Below, one piece after another: positions 55,301-64,000 of a DNA stretch of 64,000 nucleotides. The position numbers and the translations under genes are program-made. The first letter of the stretch is position 1, and each line of letters opens with the position of its first letter. This DNA comes from Gymnorhina tibicen (taxonomy: Eukaryota; Chordata; Aves; Passeriformes; Artamidae). The notes beneath the pieces are model-generated. The model did not search any database. It saw only the letters and a list, made by a program, of their open reading frames with translations, and had not been told where the DNA came from. The stretch lies in the NCBI GenBank assembly GCA_013399875.1, contig VXAZ01007904.1:24620-88619 (forward strand), in the 5' to 3' direction.

Positions 55301-56561
55301 CAGTTTTCAAAGCTAAATTTAAATAACATCCATCAAGAATCCACATACGTAGAACAGGCACAGCAATAATAAATGAAAAACTGACTCTGAAGTAGACAAC
55401 TTAATTCTTAGTACACAAGATAATGCAAACAAAACTAAAAGCAATAACTAAAAATATGCATTATTTTCTCTTTTCATCAAAAGCTGATTATAACCCCTCT
55501 AAGAAACCAGCATGATCTCCACGGGCTCCATTGCTCTATATAAGAAAGATATAGTGGCATTTATTTCTTGGATTCACATAGTGGGTTTGTGACCTGCTTG
55601 GGCAGCGTATGGAGGGCAGAGCTGAGCAAGCACAGCAGGTGTCTGCAGCATCTGGTCATTCATACACACAACACGTGCCCAAGGTGCACAGCAAATACAC
55701 AGCGGTGCTGCAGGACTACGTTCCAAATACATTTTTCTACAGATGATGTCATGCCATGCAATTTGTAACAAAACTAAGGAAATCTAGGATCAGGTGGCTT
55801 CAGAGAATGCTCACAGATTTACAAGGTTAATTTCCCATAGCAGCATCAAGGCGGGTTAGTGAACTATGAAGCCTTTTCCTTTCAGTAATGGAACAGAATA
55901 ACATGCTGACAGAACTGACTGAAAATACTTAATTCCTCCCTCTTGCGTAAGAATATTTAATGTGACTTCTAAATGACCCAACTGAGAGAGGCATTCTTTC
56001 CCTAGATAAAATATATGATGGGGAGAAGAAAAAATATATTTTTAGAAACAACACTCCCTAAACTATACTAGCTTTTTGCCACCAGACTTTGAAACTCTTC
56101 TTCAACAGAGGACTAACGTCATGGAAGAAGGCAGGAAGTTTCATAATCAGAATTAAATCTAAGTAAACAAAGGAAGATGCAAAATTTCAGATTCCTAAGG
56201 TTCATGAAGTTGAATTGTCCAACTCATGACCACAGTGGTATCAGAGAGAACATGACGATGGCTGATGTTGGCCAAGAGCCCACAGGAGATACTTTGACTG
56301 CTACTGAGTGACGAACGACACACACCTCTGAACAGAATGACCCTGACAGCATTCCTGACTTTCAGTCATGCAGCAGCAGCAGCAAGACAACCAGCAACCA
56401 AAGAAAATTCCCAAACAGCCTCACAGAGAAGCTTCCCACCAGCTCCGAACTGCTTTCATTAAAAGATGTCAGACCACAGAATTTTTTAATGACATGCTCT
56501 TCACAACAGTATTCCATACATGAAATTCCATGTAAATGGCTGCATGAAAAATCTGAACATG
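52392..56561. other. Non-coding DNA, nothing recognised
   Basis: Small CpG-richer spots occur near 53490-53780 and 54590-54900, and a 17-bp palindrome (TTCTGACT, C, AGTCAGAA) at 53628-53644. The 53,930-54,480 stretch is A+T-rich and repeat-free in a way that could fit a conserved non-coding element, but that needs cross-species alignment. No coding evidence. Confidence 0.5.
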
Positions 56562-57167
56562 CTGTAATTACAGAAAAAATTTCTAGCTACAGTAGAAAAT
56601 TGAACATTTGACAGAACAGAGCAACTGAAAGTGTTTATATTATGTATAATATTTACAAGTATTTTTATAATAGACCATTATTACTCTATCCTACATCTAA
56701 GAAAACAAATACTTAGCATAACCTGCTCAACTCTGCAGCATATGACTAATGACAAGTTTTCTTTTAAAATTAATTTGTATTATTATCACTGTGATAATAA
56801 TACAATACTGTCATTAACTGCAACTCACGGAAATAAAAATAAGCTGCTTAACATGAATATTGTTTTATGTTGGTTTAAAGAACACCACTCTGTTCTTTAA
56901 GTGGCTGTGAAGAACTTCACAGCCTCTAAATTCATGTTTAGATGACATCAGTAGATACTTTTTGCCAGTATGCAGGAATACAACTTCCCTGGGTCTGGTT
57001 TAGCAGTAATATATTTCCCTAAATGACATAGCTCTGCATATAGACAGGAACTTGTCTATCTAATTGAACTGCCAAGAACTCGTGGGACTTGCAGTGACTA
57101 CAGGCCTTCTGTGGCTGGACAAAGCCTGACAGTGTGAGTCTACCAAAAAACCAGAAAGGTAGACTCA
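56562..57167 (+). repeat. Hairpin-dense stretch with a 15-bp perfect stem
   Basis: In order: CTGTAATTACAG (56562-56573); ATATTAT/ATAATAT (56637-56652); TTGTATTATTATCAC with its exact complement around a single T (56775-56805, 15-bp stem); TTAAAGAAC/GTTCTTTAA (56875-56900, 9 bp); GGCTGTGAAG/CTTCACAGCC with an AA loop (56903-56924, 10 bp); TCTAAA/TTTAGA (56925-56942); TGAGTCTACC/GGTAGACTCA (57135-57167, 10 bp, 13-nt loop). Three of them abut with gaps of 0-2 bases. The density is well above the rest of the window. It may be a structured RNA, a decayed foldback element or a mutational hotspot. No conserved RNA family is recognised. Confidence 0.7.
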
Positions 57168-57799
57168 ACCTAACATACGGCTTCGCAACTCAAGCTAATA
57201 CCACATCAACAGCAGCTCCTCAGCTTCTAGTTCAGACCTGATCCCAAGCCAGACACCTGGAAGCAACATGGGCAGGGAAAAGTGGCACACAGGAAACAAC
57301 TCATCTACCAATATTTCCCGAATTGCTCTAAGAAGATCCAGATACTACAAGCAATACCCATTTCTGGGGCTTTGCAATAGTTTGTATGCTGGCTGTGGTA
57401 CTCTGCTCCAAGACAAGCGTAAAAGGAACAGACTTGGCACAAAAAAACCCGTTGGTTTATATTTTCTAGAAATCACCATTTCCCCTGGCCTTGGTCAGAA
57501 CTTCTTCTATATTCCCTAAATGCCACTAAAAGCAGGAGACGTTTTCTCTACAGTTTGCCTATTCAGGAAGGTTTGATGGATTTTCCAGATAACACATTCA
57601 AGTAGTTTCTGCTGAGTACACTAGGATTTACAACAGCAATTAATATAAACTGAAACAAAAAAAAAAGATAACATGTTTCGGTTTATATATTATTGCAAAT
57701 TCTGGTTTTTAGGATCAAAGTTTCTCCAGGAATGCTCAGTCATTCTCCTGCAGCAACAGTCTTTTGAACTGTCAGTCTGAATTGTCCATGGTTCATCTT
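57168..57799. other. Non-coding spacer before the tandem array
   Basis: An 83-codon plus frame (57268-57519) has no recognisable product. An A-rich run lies near 57656-57667. No similarity to the array blocks was seen, so the array's left edge is near 57,800. Confidence 0.5.
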
Positions 57800-58440
57800 G
57801 AAATTAAAGAAAATCCCTGGTAGCAAAAGTGAAGACTCAGTCAAAACCTATCAATGTCATTCTGCTGCCAACTTGCTCTCAATCTCTTCATTACTCTCTG
57901 GAAGCTCCTCTACCAACTTTTCTGTCTTTTTCCATATTAAGGGAAGGAGGGATGGCTCCTCATACATTTGGAGCATCTTCAGAGCAAATTTTAATAGAGC
58001 TACTCATGTTTTATCATTACCACAATCTCATATTATATAACACTATCTAAAACAGCCTCTCCATTGGAATAAATTTGATGTCACCACTGATGTGCCCACT
58101 GCACTTTTACAACTCTCTGAATAGGACCAATGTTAGATCTTCTTGTTTTATTGTTCTAATATTGAGAAGAAAGAAGAGTCAGTTAAAAAGCTTATTGCCG
58201 GAAAATGAATTTCTTATGATGCTAAGTGAATAGAGAGACAGATTGCAGCTTGCTTATGAAGGTTATTGGGTAACTGGCTTCTCTAATTCACACTCTCAAA
58301 CCCATTCTGACAAATGCTCTAAAACACATTTTAAATGAGAGCCTAGTGGCTTATCCCAGTGTTCATACGCATGTGAAAACCTTCTTTTAGCATTAAAAGA
58401 AAAATACATTAAGAGAAAGGAAAAGAAAGTATGCATATTT
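57800..58440 (-). repeat. Tandem array block p1, copy A
   Basis: This block aligns along its whole length with 60550-61175 in direct orientation. Shared landmarks are CATTCTGCTG at 57858 and 60606, AGAGTCAGTTAAAAAGCT near 58176, and TACATTAAGAGAAAGG at its right end. Identity is roughly 75-85% by eye with small indels. On the minus strand both copies keep a strong splice-acceptor-like tract (pyrimidine-rich, ending ATTAG) near 58155 in A and 60890 in B. The block also contains the minus-strand frame listed separately. It is followed by 1.3 kb not found in copy B. Confidence 0.9.
57857..58003 (-). CDS. Candidate C-terminal exon of the duplicated minus-strand gene, copy A
   Basis: On the minus strand 48 codons run open between an upstream TGA and a terminal TGA. 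The product is strongly protein-like: ALLKFALKMLQMYEEPSLLP, then LIWKKTEKLVEELPESNEEI, then ESKLAAE. It reads as an amphipathic, charged helical tail. Copy B (60605-60751) has the same length, no indel and the same stop, but about 18-20 amino-acid differences, most of them replacements rather than silent changes. Selection on B is therefore weak or absent. A candidate acceptor is CTCTGAAG|ATG, or the weak GAG| at the start of the frame. No AATAAA follows closely. I cannot name the family. The plus-strand frame over the same bases is a shadow. Confidence 0.35.
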   Translation of the reverse strand, partial: VALLKFALKMLQMYEEPSLLPLIWKKTEKLVEELPESNEEIESKLAAE

Positions 58441-59734
58441 CCCTGTAAAAAGACTCCACACAGTACTTCAAAAAACACTTCAAGTGCAGCCATATGTCTA
58501 TGAAAACTGGATTTGCACATCCTCCTATCACTGGAATTCCTTTACTGACAGCACAAAGTACCCAGTAACTGAAGAGTCATCTTGCATTAGCATTCAACCT
58601 CCCTCCCACTTACAGAAAAGGTATTTGTTTGCTGCCATTTCAGGAGTCCTGATTGCCATTACCTACAGCACCTTGTTTTTTATGGTAGGGACAAAGCATA
58701 CTGGAAGATGAAGGAAATCAAGTGCCCTCCCCCAAGAGGTAGAATAAAACCAAGCTTAGCTCTGCCAGCTTTTTTGTTGATGATTAGACCTGGGTGTAGA
58801 ACTGCTGTTACAAAAAACAAGATCAAACTTCAAGGAATCGCACCAAAGATTTGAGGAATTCTAAAATAAAATAATTAAACAAATGTTTCCAGTTCACTAC
58901 ACAGACACTCATTTCTAATACAGCAAAAATACAGGACTGACAGGAACATTATAAGAAACCATGGACTGCAGTACAGTACTTAAGCCAGCCTGAACTCTAA
59001 TACAGGTAGAATCACCTTTTTTCAGCACAATAAAACTTGGAACTTGCATACACAATAAAATCCTCCTCTGCACAATCTACTGGCAGAAATCATCCACAAT
59101 GTTGACCAAAAGAAAATTTTGAACACTTTGATTTTACATATGCAGTACAAAATACTCCTGCTGCACTACAGAAAAGCAAATCTTTTAAGAGAGTCACCTA
59201 TACCATGCAAGGTCAAAGTAAAATAAGATGCACATTTTTTCCTACTCAGTATTTATCCAGAGTGCAGAAGGTATGGGGAAGTAGAGAAGAGAATCATTAC
59301 TTAATTGCAAGTTACTGCTAGCACAGGAGCGGGCTAAGGCAGCAAAAAAACCTAAATGCAAGTAACTTTAGCTGAACAATAGTAACTAGATACAATTTCC
59401 TGAACAATTCCATATGGATGGCATTTGGATTTGTGACGGCTCATAGAGCTAAAGGAGGCACAACTTTTGACTAGTTTCTTGCTATGGCCAGAACTACTGC
59501 AAAAACAGAAACAGAGGCACAGATTCTTGTAATGGCGACATGGATTAATTACACTGATAACAGCTCAGAGTTCCTGGCTGCCCTTATCATATGGGACTTC
59601 ATTTCAGAAGCCTGATAACCTGTACAACACAGAGTCTGGCTTCCAGGCTCACAAGAGATGATCTGAGCTTCGGGCTAGAAAATAAAAATCCATTAGCATA
59701 ACCTCTACACTACAGGTTATTAGAGTTTGTTTGC
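58441..59734. other. Sequence present only in array copy A
   Basis: This stretch lies between p1 and p3 of copy A where copy B has block p2 plus about 80 bp. No similarity to p2 was seen, so copies A and B differ by replacement of the central part. Open frames of up to 75 codons are unrecognised. It could be the ancestral middle of the unit lost from B, or an insertion into A. Confidence 0.6.
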
Positions 59735-60549
59735 ATCTGGAATCCAAATAACTAGGACATAAGTAACTTACAATTTCAAGGTAATATCCACATCTACCTG
59801 GAAAACCAGTTACTGCATCTCTACTATAAATGTTACATTTCTCACAGCTGAAAGTTAGTTAGAAATACAGACTCTAATTTAGCTCAAAATTTCCAGCCTT
59901 TCCAAAGTACAGTTCCATTTGTATTCTGGATTTCCATCTTATATTAATGCATAGGATGTAACAGCAAGAATATATTGCATTCCCTTTAATTTTATACACA
60001 AAAATTAGGAAAAACAACACCACCAAAAAGAACCAAACCCAGACTCCAACCCAGTCACTCTTGGAGATGTGCTCTCCAGGGGGACACATTTCCTCAATTT
60101 CTTGACTATTTTGTCTCTCCCCTTGATACTTTTCCTATTGTTTTCAAAATCCTTTCACAGCGATTTCAACATTTAATTGAAATGTCCCCAGTACCGGTAC
60201 CAAATATCTCCTGTGATAGAACCATATTCTACCTTTCCTATGCATCACTCAGGTCTTGTTTGCCAAGAGTCACACCAAATATTCACATTGAATTTTGAAG
60301 CTTTGGTCAGCAAGTACCTTGTAACCCAAGAAAGCCCCTGCTCACAACCAGCACTCCACGCTCTCGGAAAAAGAACCCTGAAATTGCACTGAGCATTAAC
60401 ACGCTGGTCTGTGTTAGCTCAGCTCACTGAATTGCCCAGCTATTCTGCCTAATGGTGTCACCTCTCCCATTTACCAAACCATTCATCTTTCTCATCCACA
60501 ATACAAGTCATTAAAATGTTATCATTCTTTCCAGTTCATCAATGAGCAT
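59735..60549 (-). repeat. Tandem array block p3, copy A
   Basis: Direct-orientation match to 61690-62505 (offset about 1966) and to 63300-64000 (offset about 3568). The motif AGCCTTTCCAAAGTACAG sits at 59895 here and 61861 in B. Minus-strand frames are shared by all three copies. One is an 18-codon stretch (60106-60159) reading CERILKTIGKVSRGETK then stop, with the stop at the same place in B and C. Another begins near 60355 and reads SAGCEQGLSWVTRYLLTKAS, corresponding to SACSEQEFSLVTQSLLITAS in C. Block p1 of copy B follows directly. Confidence 0.9.
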
Positions 60550-61175
60550 ACTCACAGGCTAGCATTGCTGCCAAAGATAAAGATTCAACCAAACCCCATG
60601 ATTTTCATTCTGCTGTCAACCCTCTCTGAATCTCTTCATTACTCCCTGGACATTCCTCTCCCAACTTTGTTTTCTTTTTCGTTATTAAGGGAAAAGAGGA
60701 TGGGTCCTCATTCATTAGGAGCACTTGCAGAGCTAACTTCAATAGAACAACTCAAGATTATTGTTACCTCAATCTTACAACACTGTAAAATGGCTTTGCA
60801 ATAGAATAAATTTGCTATCAACACTGATCTGCCGCCTGCACTTCAAAACCATCAGATTAAGACCGATGTTGAGCTACTTGTTTTATCATTCTAATAGTGA
60901 GAAGAAGAGTCAGTTAAAAAGCTAACTGCTGGAAAATTCATGTTCTAAGTGAATAGAAGAGTCAGATCGCAGCTTACTTGGGAAGGTGGTTACTGGTTAT
61001 CTTAATTCAGACTCTCAAACTACCTCTGAATACTCCAAAAGGAAACACATTTTAAATCAGAGCCTGATGGCTTATTCCAGTGTTTAAATGCATCTGAAAA
61101 CCTTTTGTTTGAATTAAGAAAAGGAAGTATAAATACATTAAGAGAAAGGGACACATGCACAGTCTTTCCCCATCT
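60550..61175 (-). repeat. Tandem array block p1, copy B
   Basis: Partner of 57800-58440, in the same orientation and about 15 bp shorter. It adjoins p3 of copy A on the left without a spacer, which fits head-to-tail tandem duplication. The right boundary is where similarity to copy A fades after TACATTAAGAGAAAGG. Confidence 0.9.
60605..60751 (-). pseudogene. Candidate C-terminal exon of the duplicated gene, copy B, probably decaying
   Basis: Same 48-codon minus frame and stop as copy A, reading VVLLKLALQVLLMNEDPSSF, PLITKKKTKLGEECPGSNEE, IQRGLTAE. The N-terminal and EE-rich parts still match copy A. Charged residues of the amphipathic helix have been replaced (VEELPE has become GEECPG). With mostly replacement changes and an in-frame stop in the neighbouring p2 frame of this copy, pseudogene is the more likely state. 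The family is unrecognised. Confidence 0.3.
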
Positions 61176-61251
61176 AGTTCAGGATCAGTATATAAACACA
61201 CAGCAAGTACAGAATTACCGGTTTCTAACACACACCATGCAGTTGCCTACA

Positions 61252-61689
61252 TCAACTTGCACAAAGTGCACAAAAAGCAAATAAACCATGCTTGGAACTT
61301 AGATCTCTTACGTCTTATTCTTAAACCAAACAGACACCCATACTATTGCATAGGATTTAAAAGTACATCAAAGCAAAAGGTATTATTTTCTTTTTAAATC
61401 ACCTACAAGCCCTCTAGACTCATTCCAGCTATATGCTATGCTGAAAGGATTGCAAAGCACTCAATACCAATGGATGTCTGTATTGGGTAACTGGAGACAC
61501 TGCTCATTTTCCTCAAAGAGTTTGCAGCATTATTGGAATAATTCTGAGGTCAGGCAAACCATTCCCCAGTCTTTCCATGTGTAAGACTTTCACCTTTCTT
61601 ACTAGATATATTTGAGCTGAGTTCTGGTTTTTTTCATTTACAGCTAAGAGAATCATCCTCAGTTCTATGAAGATAAGATCTATTTCACA
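61252..61689 (-). repeat. Tandem array block p2, copy B
   Basis: Matches 62860-63299 at an offset of about 1607. Both contain TGCACAAAGTGCACAAAAAG (61258 and 62865) and TTATTGGAATAATTCTGAGG. Identity reaches nearly 90% at the left end. The minus-strand frame that stays open in copy C (LIEENEQHLQLHSIDIHGYR) reads LFEENEQCLQLPNTDIHWY here and then meets a TGA, so this copy is broken at that point. Confidence 0.85.
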
Positions 61690-62505
61690 TCGCTTGTATT
61701 CCCAACTTGAATCCAAATAACTTGCATATAACCAACTTACGATTTCCCTAAATAATATCCAGATTTAACTTTAAAACCATTTACCACATCTCTATTATAA
61801 ATGTTTTTCACAGTTTGAACTTCATTACAAATACAGGCTCTAATGTAGCTCAAAATTTTCAGCCTTTCCAAAGTACAGTTCCATTTGCACTCTTGACTTC
61901 CATCTTTTCTCTGTACATAGGAGGTAAAAAGAAGGATACTGCATTCAGTTCCCTTTAATTCTCTAAGCCAAAACTAAAAAGACCCAAACCCAGACTCCAA
62001 CCTTTTCACTCCTGGAGATGTGTGCTCCAGAGGGGCAGATTTCCTTCATTTTTTCACTATTTTCTCTCTCCCCTTGATACACCTCCTATTGTTTTAAAGA
62101 TCATTTCACAGTGATTTGACCATTAAAGTAGGATGTAACCAGTACTGGCATCAAATGTCTCCTCTGCTACAACTAAATTCTACCTTTTCTTTGAGTTTAG
62201 CATCACTCAGGTCTTGTTTGCCAAAGAGTCACACCAAATACATTGAATTTTGAAGCTTTGGTCAGCAAGTACCTTGTAACCCAAGAAAGCCCCTGCTCAC
62301 AACCAGCACTCCATGTTCCCAGGAAAAAAAATTCAATTGCACTGAGCAAAATTACACTGGTCTGTATTAGCTCAGCTCACTAAATGGCCCAAGTATTTTG
62401 CCTAATGGCATCACCTCTTACTTTTACCAATCCATTCATTTTTCCCATCCCCAATACAAGTCATTAAAATGTTACCATTAGTTCCAGTTACACAATGAAC
62501 ATACT
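61690..62505 (-). repeat. Tandem array block p3, copy B
   Basis: Match to 59735-60549 and 63300-64000. It contains a 74-bp tract (62240-62313) identical to copy A (60285-60358), far above the similarity around it. The CERILKTIG-type minus frame lies at 62057-62110 with its stop conserved (here CEMIFKTIGGVSRGERK). Confidence 0.9.
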
Positions 62506-62601
62506 CAGGGAGGTGCTCTGCTGGCCTGGGCAGAGCATCCTGTTTCCCCACACACACCACTGCTGTGAGCTCTCTTAGCCAGCTCTTAATGCATTTTTCA
62601 G
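62506..62601. other. Short unique segment upstream of the plus-strand exon candidate
   Basis: Begins where p3 of copy B stops (GGGAGGTGCTCTGCTGG) and ends in a pyrimidine-rich run leading to TTTTTCAG. It has no match in copies A or B. It would be the end of an intron if the following exon is real. Confidence 0.5.
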
Positions 62602-62835
62602 AGGATAAAGGACAGGAGGGGTTTCAGATTTGTCAATTAGGAAATCATGTGGTACTTAAACTCTATGAACACTTAGAGAATAGTTTTTTAAACCTTGAAT
62701 TAGCAGAGTTTTCATTGCATGAAAATCCACAGCAATACTTAAAGTGCTTGCTTTGCAACATCAAGTACTGGTACTAATACGCATCAGCTTATGAAAGGCA
62801 GTGCAATAAAGAGCTTCTAAACCAAACACCAATGA
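62602..62835 (+). CDS. Candidate 3'-terminal exon with stop and polyadenylation signal
   Basis: The plus strand has a good acceptor (CTCTTAATGCATTTTTCAG|AGG) and then a frame of 58 codons ending at TAA 62775-62777. The product is protein-like: DKGQEGFQICQLGNHVVLKL, YEHLENSFLNLELAEFSLHE, NPQQYLKCLLCNIKYWY. An AATAAA at 62805-62810 follows 28 bases after the stop, with room for cleavage near 62820-62835. No GU-rich downstream element is obvious. It lies between array copies B and C and is opposite in direction to the minus-strand array frames. It may be the end of a separate plus-strand gene, a relic carried into the array, or a chance combination. No family is recognised and no upstream exon was found. 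Confidence 0.33.
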
Positions 62836-62859
62836 CAGCGGATAACCACCATCTTAAAA

Positions 62860-63299
62860 AAACCTGCACAAAGTGCACAAAAAGCAAGTAAACCATTCTT
62901 TGAGCTTAGATCTCTCATATCTTATTCTTAAACCAACCGGACACCAACACTATTGGAAAGGATTTAGAAATATACCAAAATAAAAGATATTATTTCCTTT
63001 TTTAAATCAGCTACAAGCCCTTTACATTCATTTCAATTATAGGCAATGCTGAAAAGACTACAGAGCACTCTATATCCATGGATGTCTATACTGTGTAACT
63101 GGAGATGCTGCTCATTTTCCTCAATGAGTCTGCACCATTATTGGAATAATTCTGAGGTCTGGCAAACCATTTCCCCAGACTTGCCATGTATAAGAATCTG
63201 ACCTTTCTTAACGGATACTCCAGCTGAATTCTGTTTTTCTTCATTTACAGCTAAAATATTCATCTTCATGTCTATGAAGACATCTTTCAGATAGCATTT
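62860..63299 (-). repeat. Tandem array block p2, copy C
   Basis: Partner of 61252-61689. On the minus strand 63033-63137 stays open for 34 codons reading WCRLIEENEQHLQLHSIDIH then GYRVLCSLFSIAYN, preceded by an acceptor-like GGTGCAG. The LxEENxxHLQLHS pattern is loosely reminiscent of HEAT-type repeats such as maestro (MROH) proteins, which are numerous in birds. That is a resemblance from memory, not an identification. Confidence 0.85.
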
Positions 63300-64000
63300 A
63301 TTCCCAGCTGCAATCCAAATAACTTCAACTACAACTAACTTGGAATTTCCATGAATAATATCCACATTTACCTGGAAAACCATTTACTGCATCTCTACTA
63401 TAAATGTTATTTTTTTCACAGCTGAAACTTAGTTACAAATACAGACTCTAGCTCAAGTTTCCAGCCTTTAAAAAGTAGAATTCCATTATGACACTGGATT
63501 TCCATCTTATGTGTGTACACAGAATGTAAAAGCAAGTAGATACTGCATTCAGTTCTCCACATTTTATAAACCAAACCAAAAAAACCCACAGCAAACCCAA
63601 ACTGGAGCCTTGTCAATGTCGCAGATGTGCTCTCCAGTAGACCACATTTCCTCCATTTTTTGACTATTTATCCTCTCCCCTTGAATCCCTTCCTATTGTT
63701 TTCAAAATCCTTTCACACTGATTTGACCATTTAAGTGGGATGTCACCAGTACTGGTACCAAATGCGCCCTTTGTGCTACAACTAAATTCAACTTTTCCTA
63801 TGAATTTACCACCACTCAGGGCTTGTTTGCCAAAGAGTCACAGGAAATGCTAACACGGAAATTCGAAGCAGTGATCAGCAAGGACTGTGTTACCAAAGAA
63901 AACTCCTGCTCAGAACAAGCACTCTTATCCCCAAAAGCAAACTAGGGGAAAACCACATTGTTTAACATCACAAGATATATCTAATTCAGCAGAAGATTTG
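63300..64000 (-). repeat. Tandem array block p3, copy C, cut by the window edge
   Basis: Match to p3 of copies A and B and more diverged than A and B are from each other in the gene-conversion tract. On the minus strand near the right edge, a strong acceptor (GGTTTTCCCCTAG|TTTGC, about 63961) opens a frame reading FAFGDKSACSEQEFSLVTQS, LLITASNFRVSISCDSLANK and then a stop. The CERILKTIGRDSRGEDK frame is at 63664-63717. The array continues beyond the window. Confidence 0.88.

Noticed and set aside
57829..58050. Plus-strand frames over array block p1, similar in copies A and B (ESLHYSL-like)
   Set aside because: They are shadows of the minus-strand frame. With no indels every frame stays aligned, and the minus product is the more protein-like.
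1..64000. CRISPR arrays, tRNA or rRNA genes, bacterial operons, plasmid or phage features, full-length retroviral elements
   Set aside because: Looked for on both strands and not seen. Composition and repeat content are those of vertebrate non-coding DNA.

Overview
This window looks like vertebrate nuclear DNA, most likely from a bird. It is A+T-rich by eye and CpG-depleted. No prokaryotic operons, ribosome-binding sites, rRNA, tRNA or CRISPR are visible. Interspersed repeats are very sparse, with no Alu-, B1- or L1-like sequence. The only recognisable transposon remnants are two short stretches resembling the 3' end of CR1 LINEs (9361-9395 weak, 19248-19325 better), the dominant retroposon of birds and reptiles. 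The species and chromosome cannot be named from the sequence alone.

Positions 1 to about 57,800 hold no gene I can identify. They read as intergenic or intronic DNA. The longest open frames (about 115-145 codons) are what chance gives in 64 kb. One minus-strand frame (4168-4472) is bounded by splice-like signals and is kept as a weak exon candidate. The rest holds poly-A tracts, a GATA microsatellite, a diverged repeat pair (3463-3528 and 5221-5295), three patches richer in CpG than their surroundings (30755-31110, 35545-36125, 38765-39020), and several inverted repeats. Notable inverted repeats are a 14-bp perfect stem at 31225-31257, a 24-bp perfect palindrome at 42170-42193, twin palindromes at 37686-37813, three adjacent hairpins at 52315-52391, and a hairpin-dense stretch at 56562-57167 with a 15-bp perfect stem.

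The right end (about 57,800-64,000) is the most informative part. It is a diverged, direct, mosaic tandem duplication with three copies (A, B, C). Three blocks recur: p1 (A, B), p2 (B, C) and p3 (A, B, C). Copies are roughly 75-90% alike by eye, except for a 74-bp tract identical between A and B that suggests gene conversion. Several minus-strand reading frames inside the blocks keep frame and stop position between copies. This suggests the array comes from serial duplication of a minus-strand protein-coding gene, now at least partly decayed. Between copies B and C lies a plus-strand candidate terminal exon with a good splice acceptor, a 58-codon open frame and an AATAAA 28 bases after the stop. 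The array reaches the window edge, so the parent gene probably lies to the right. I found no convincing new multi-gene system.
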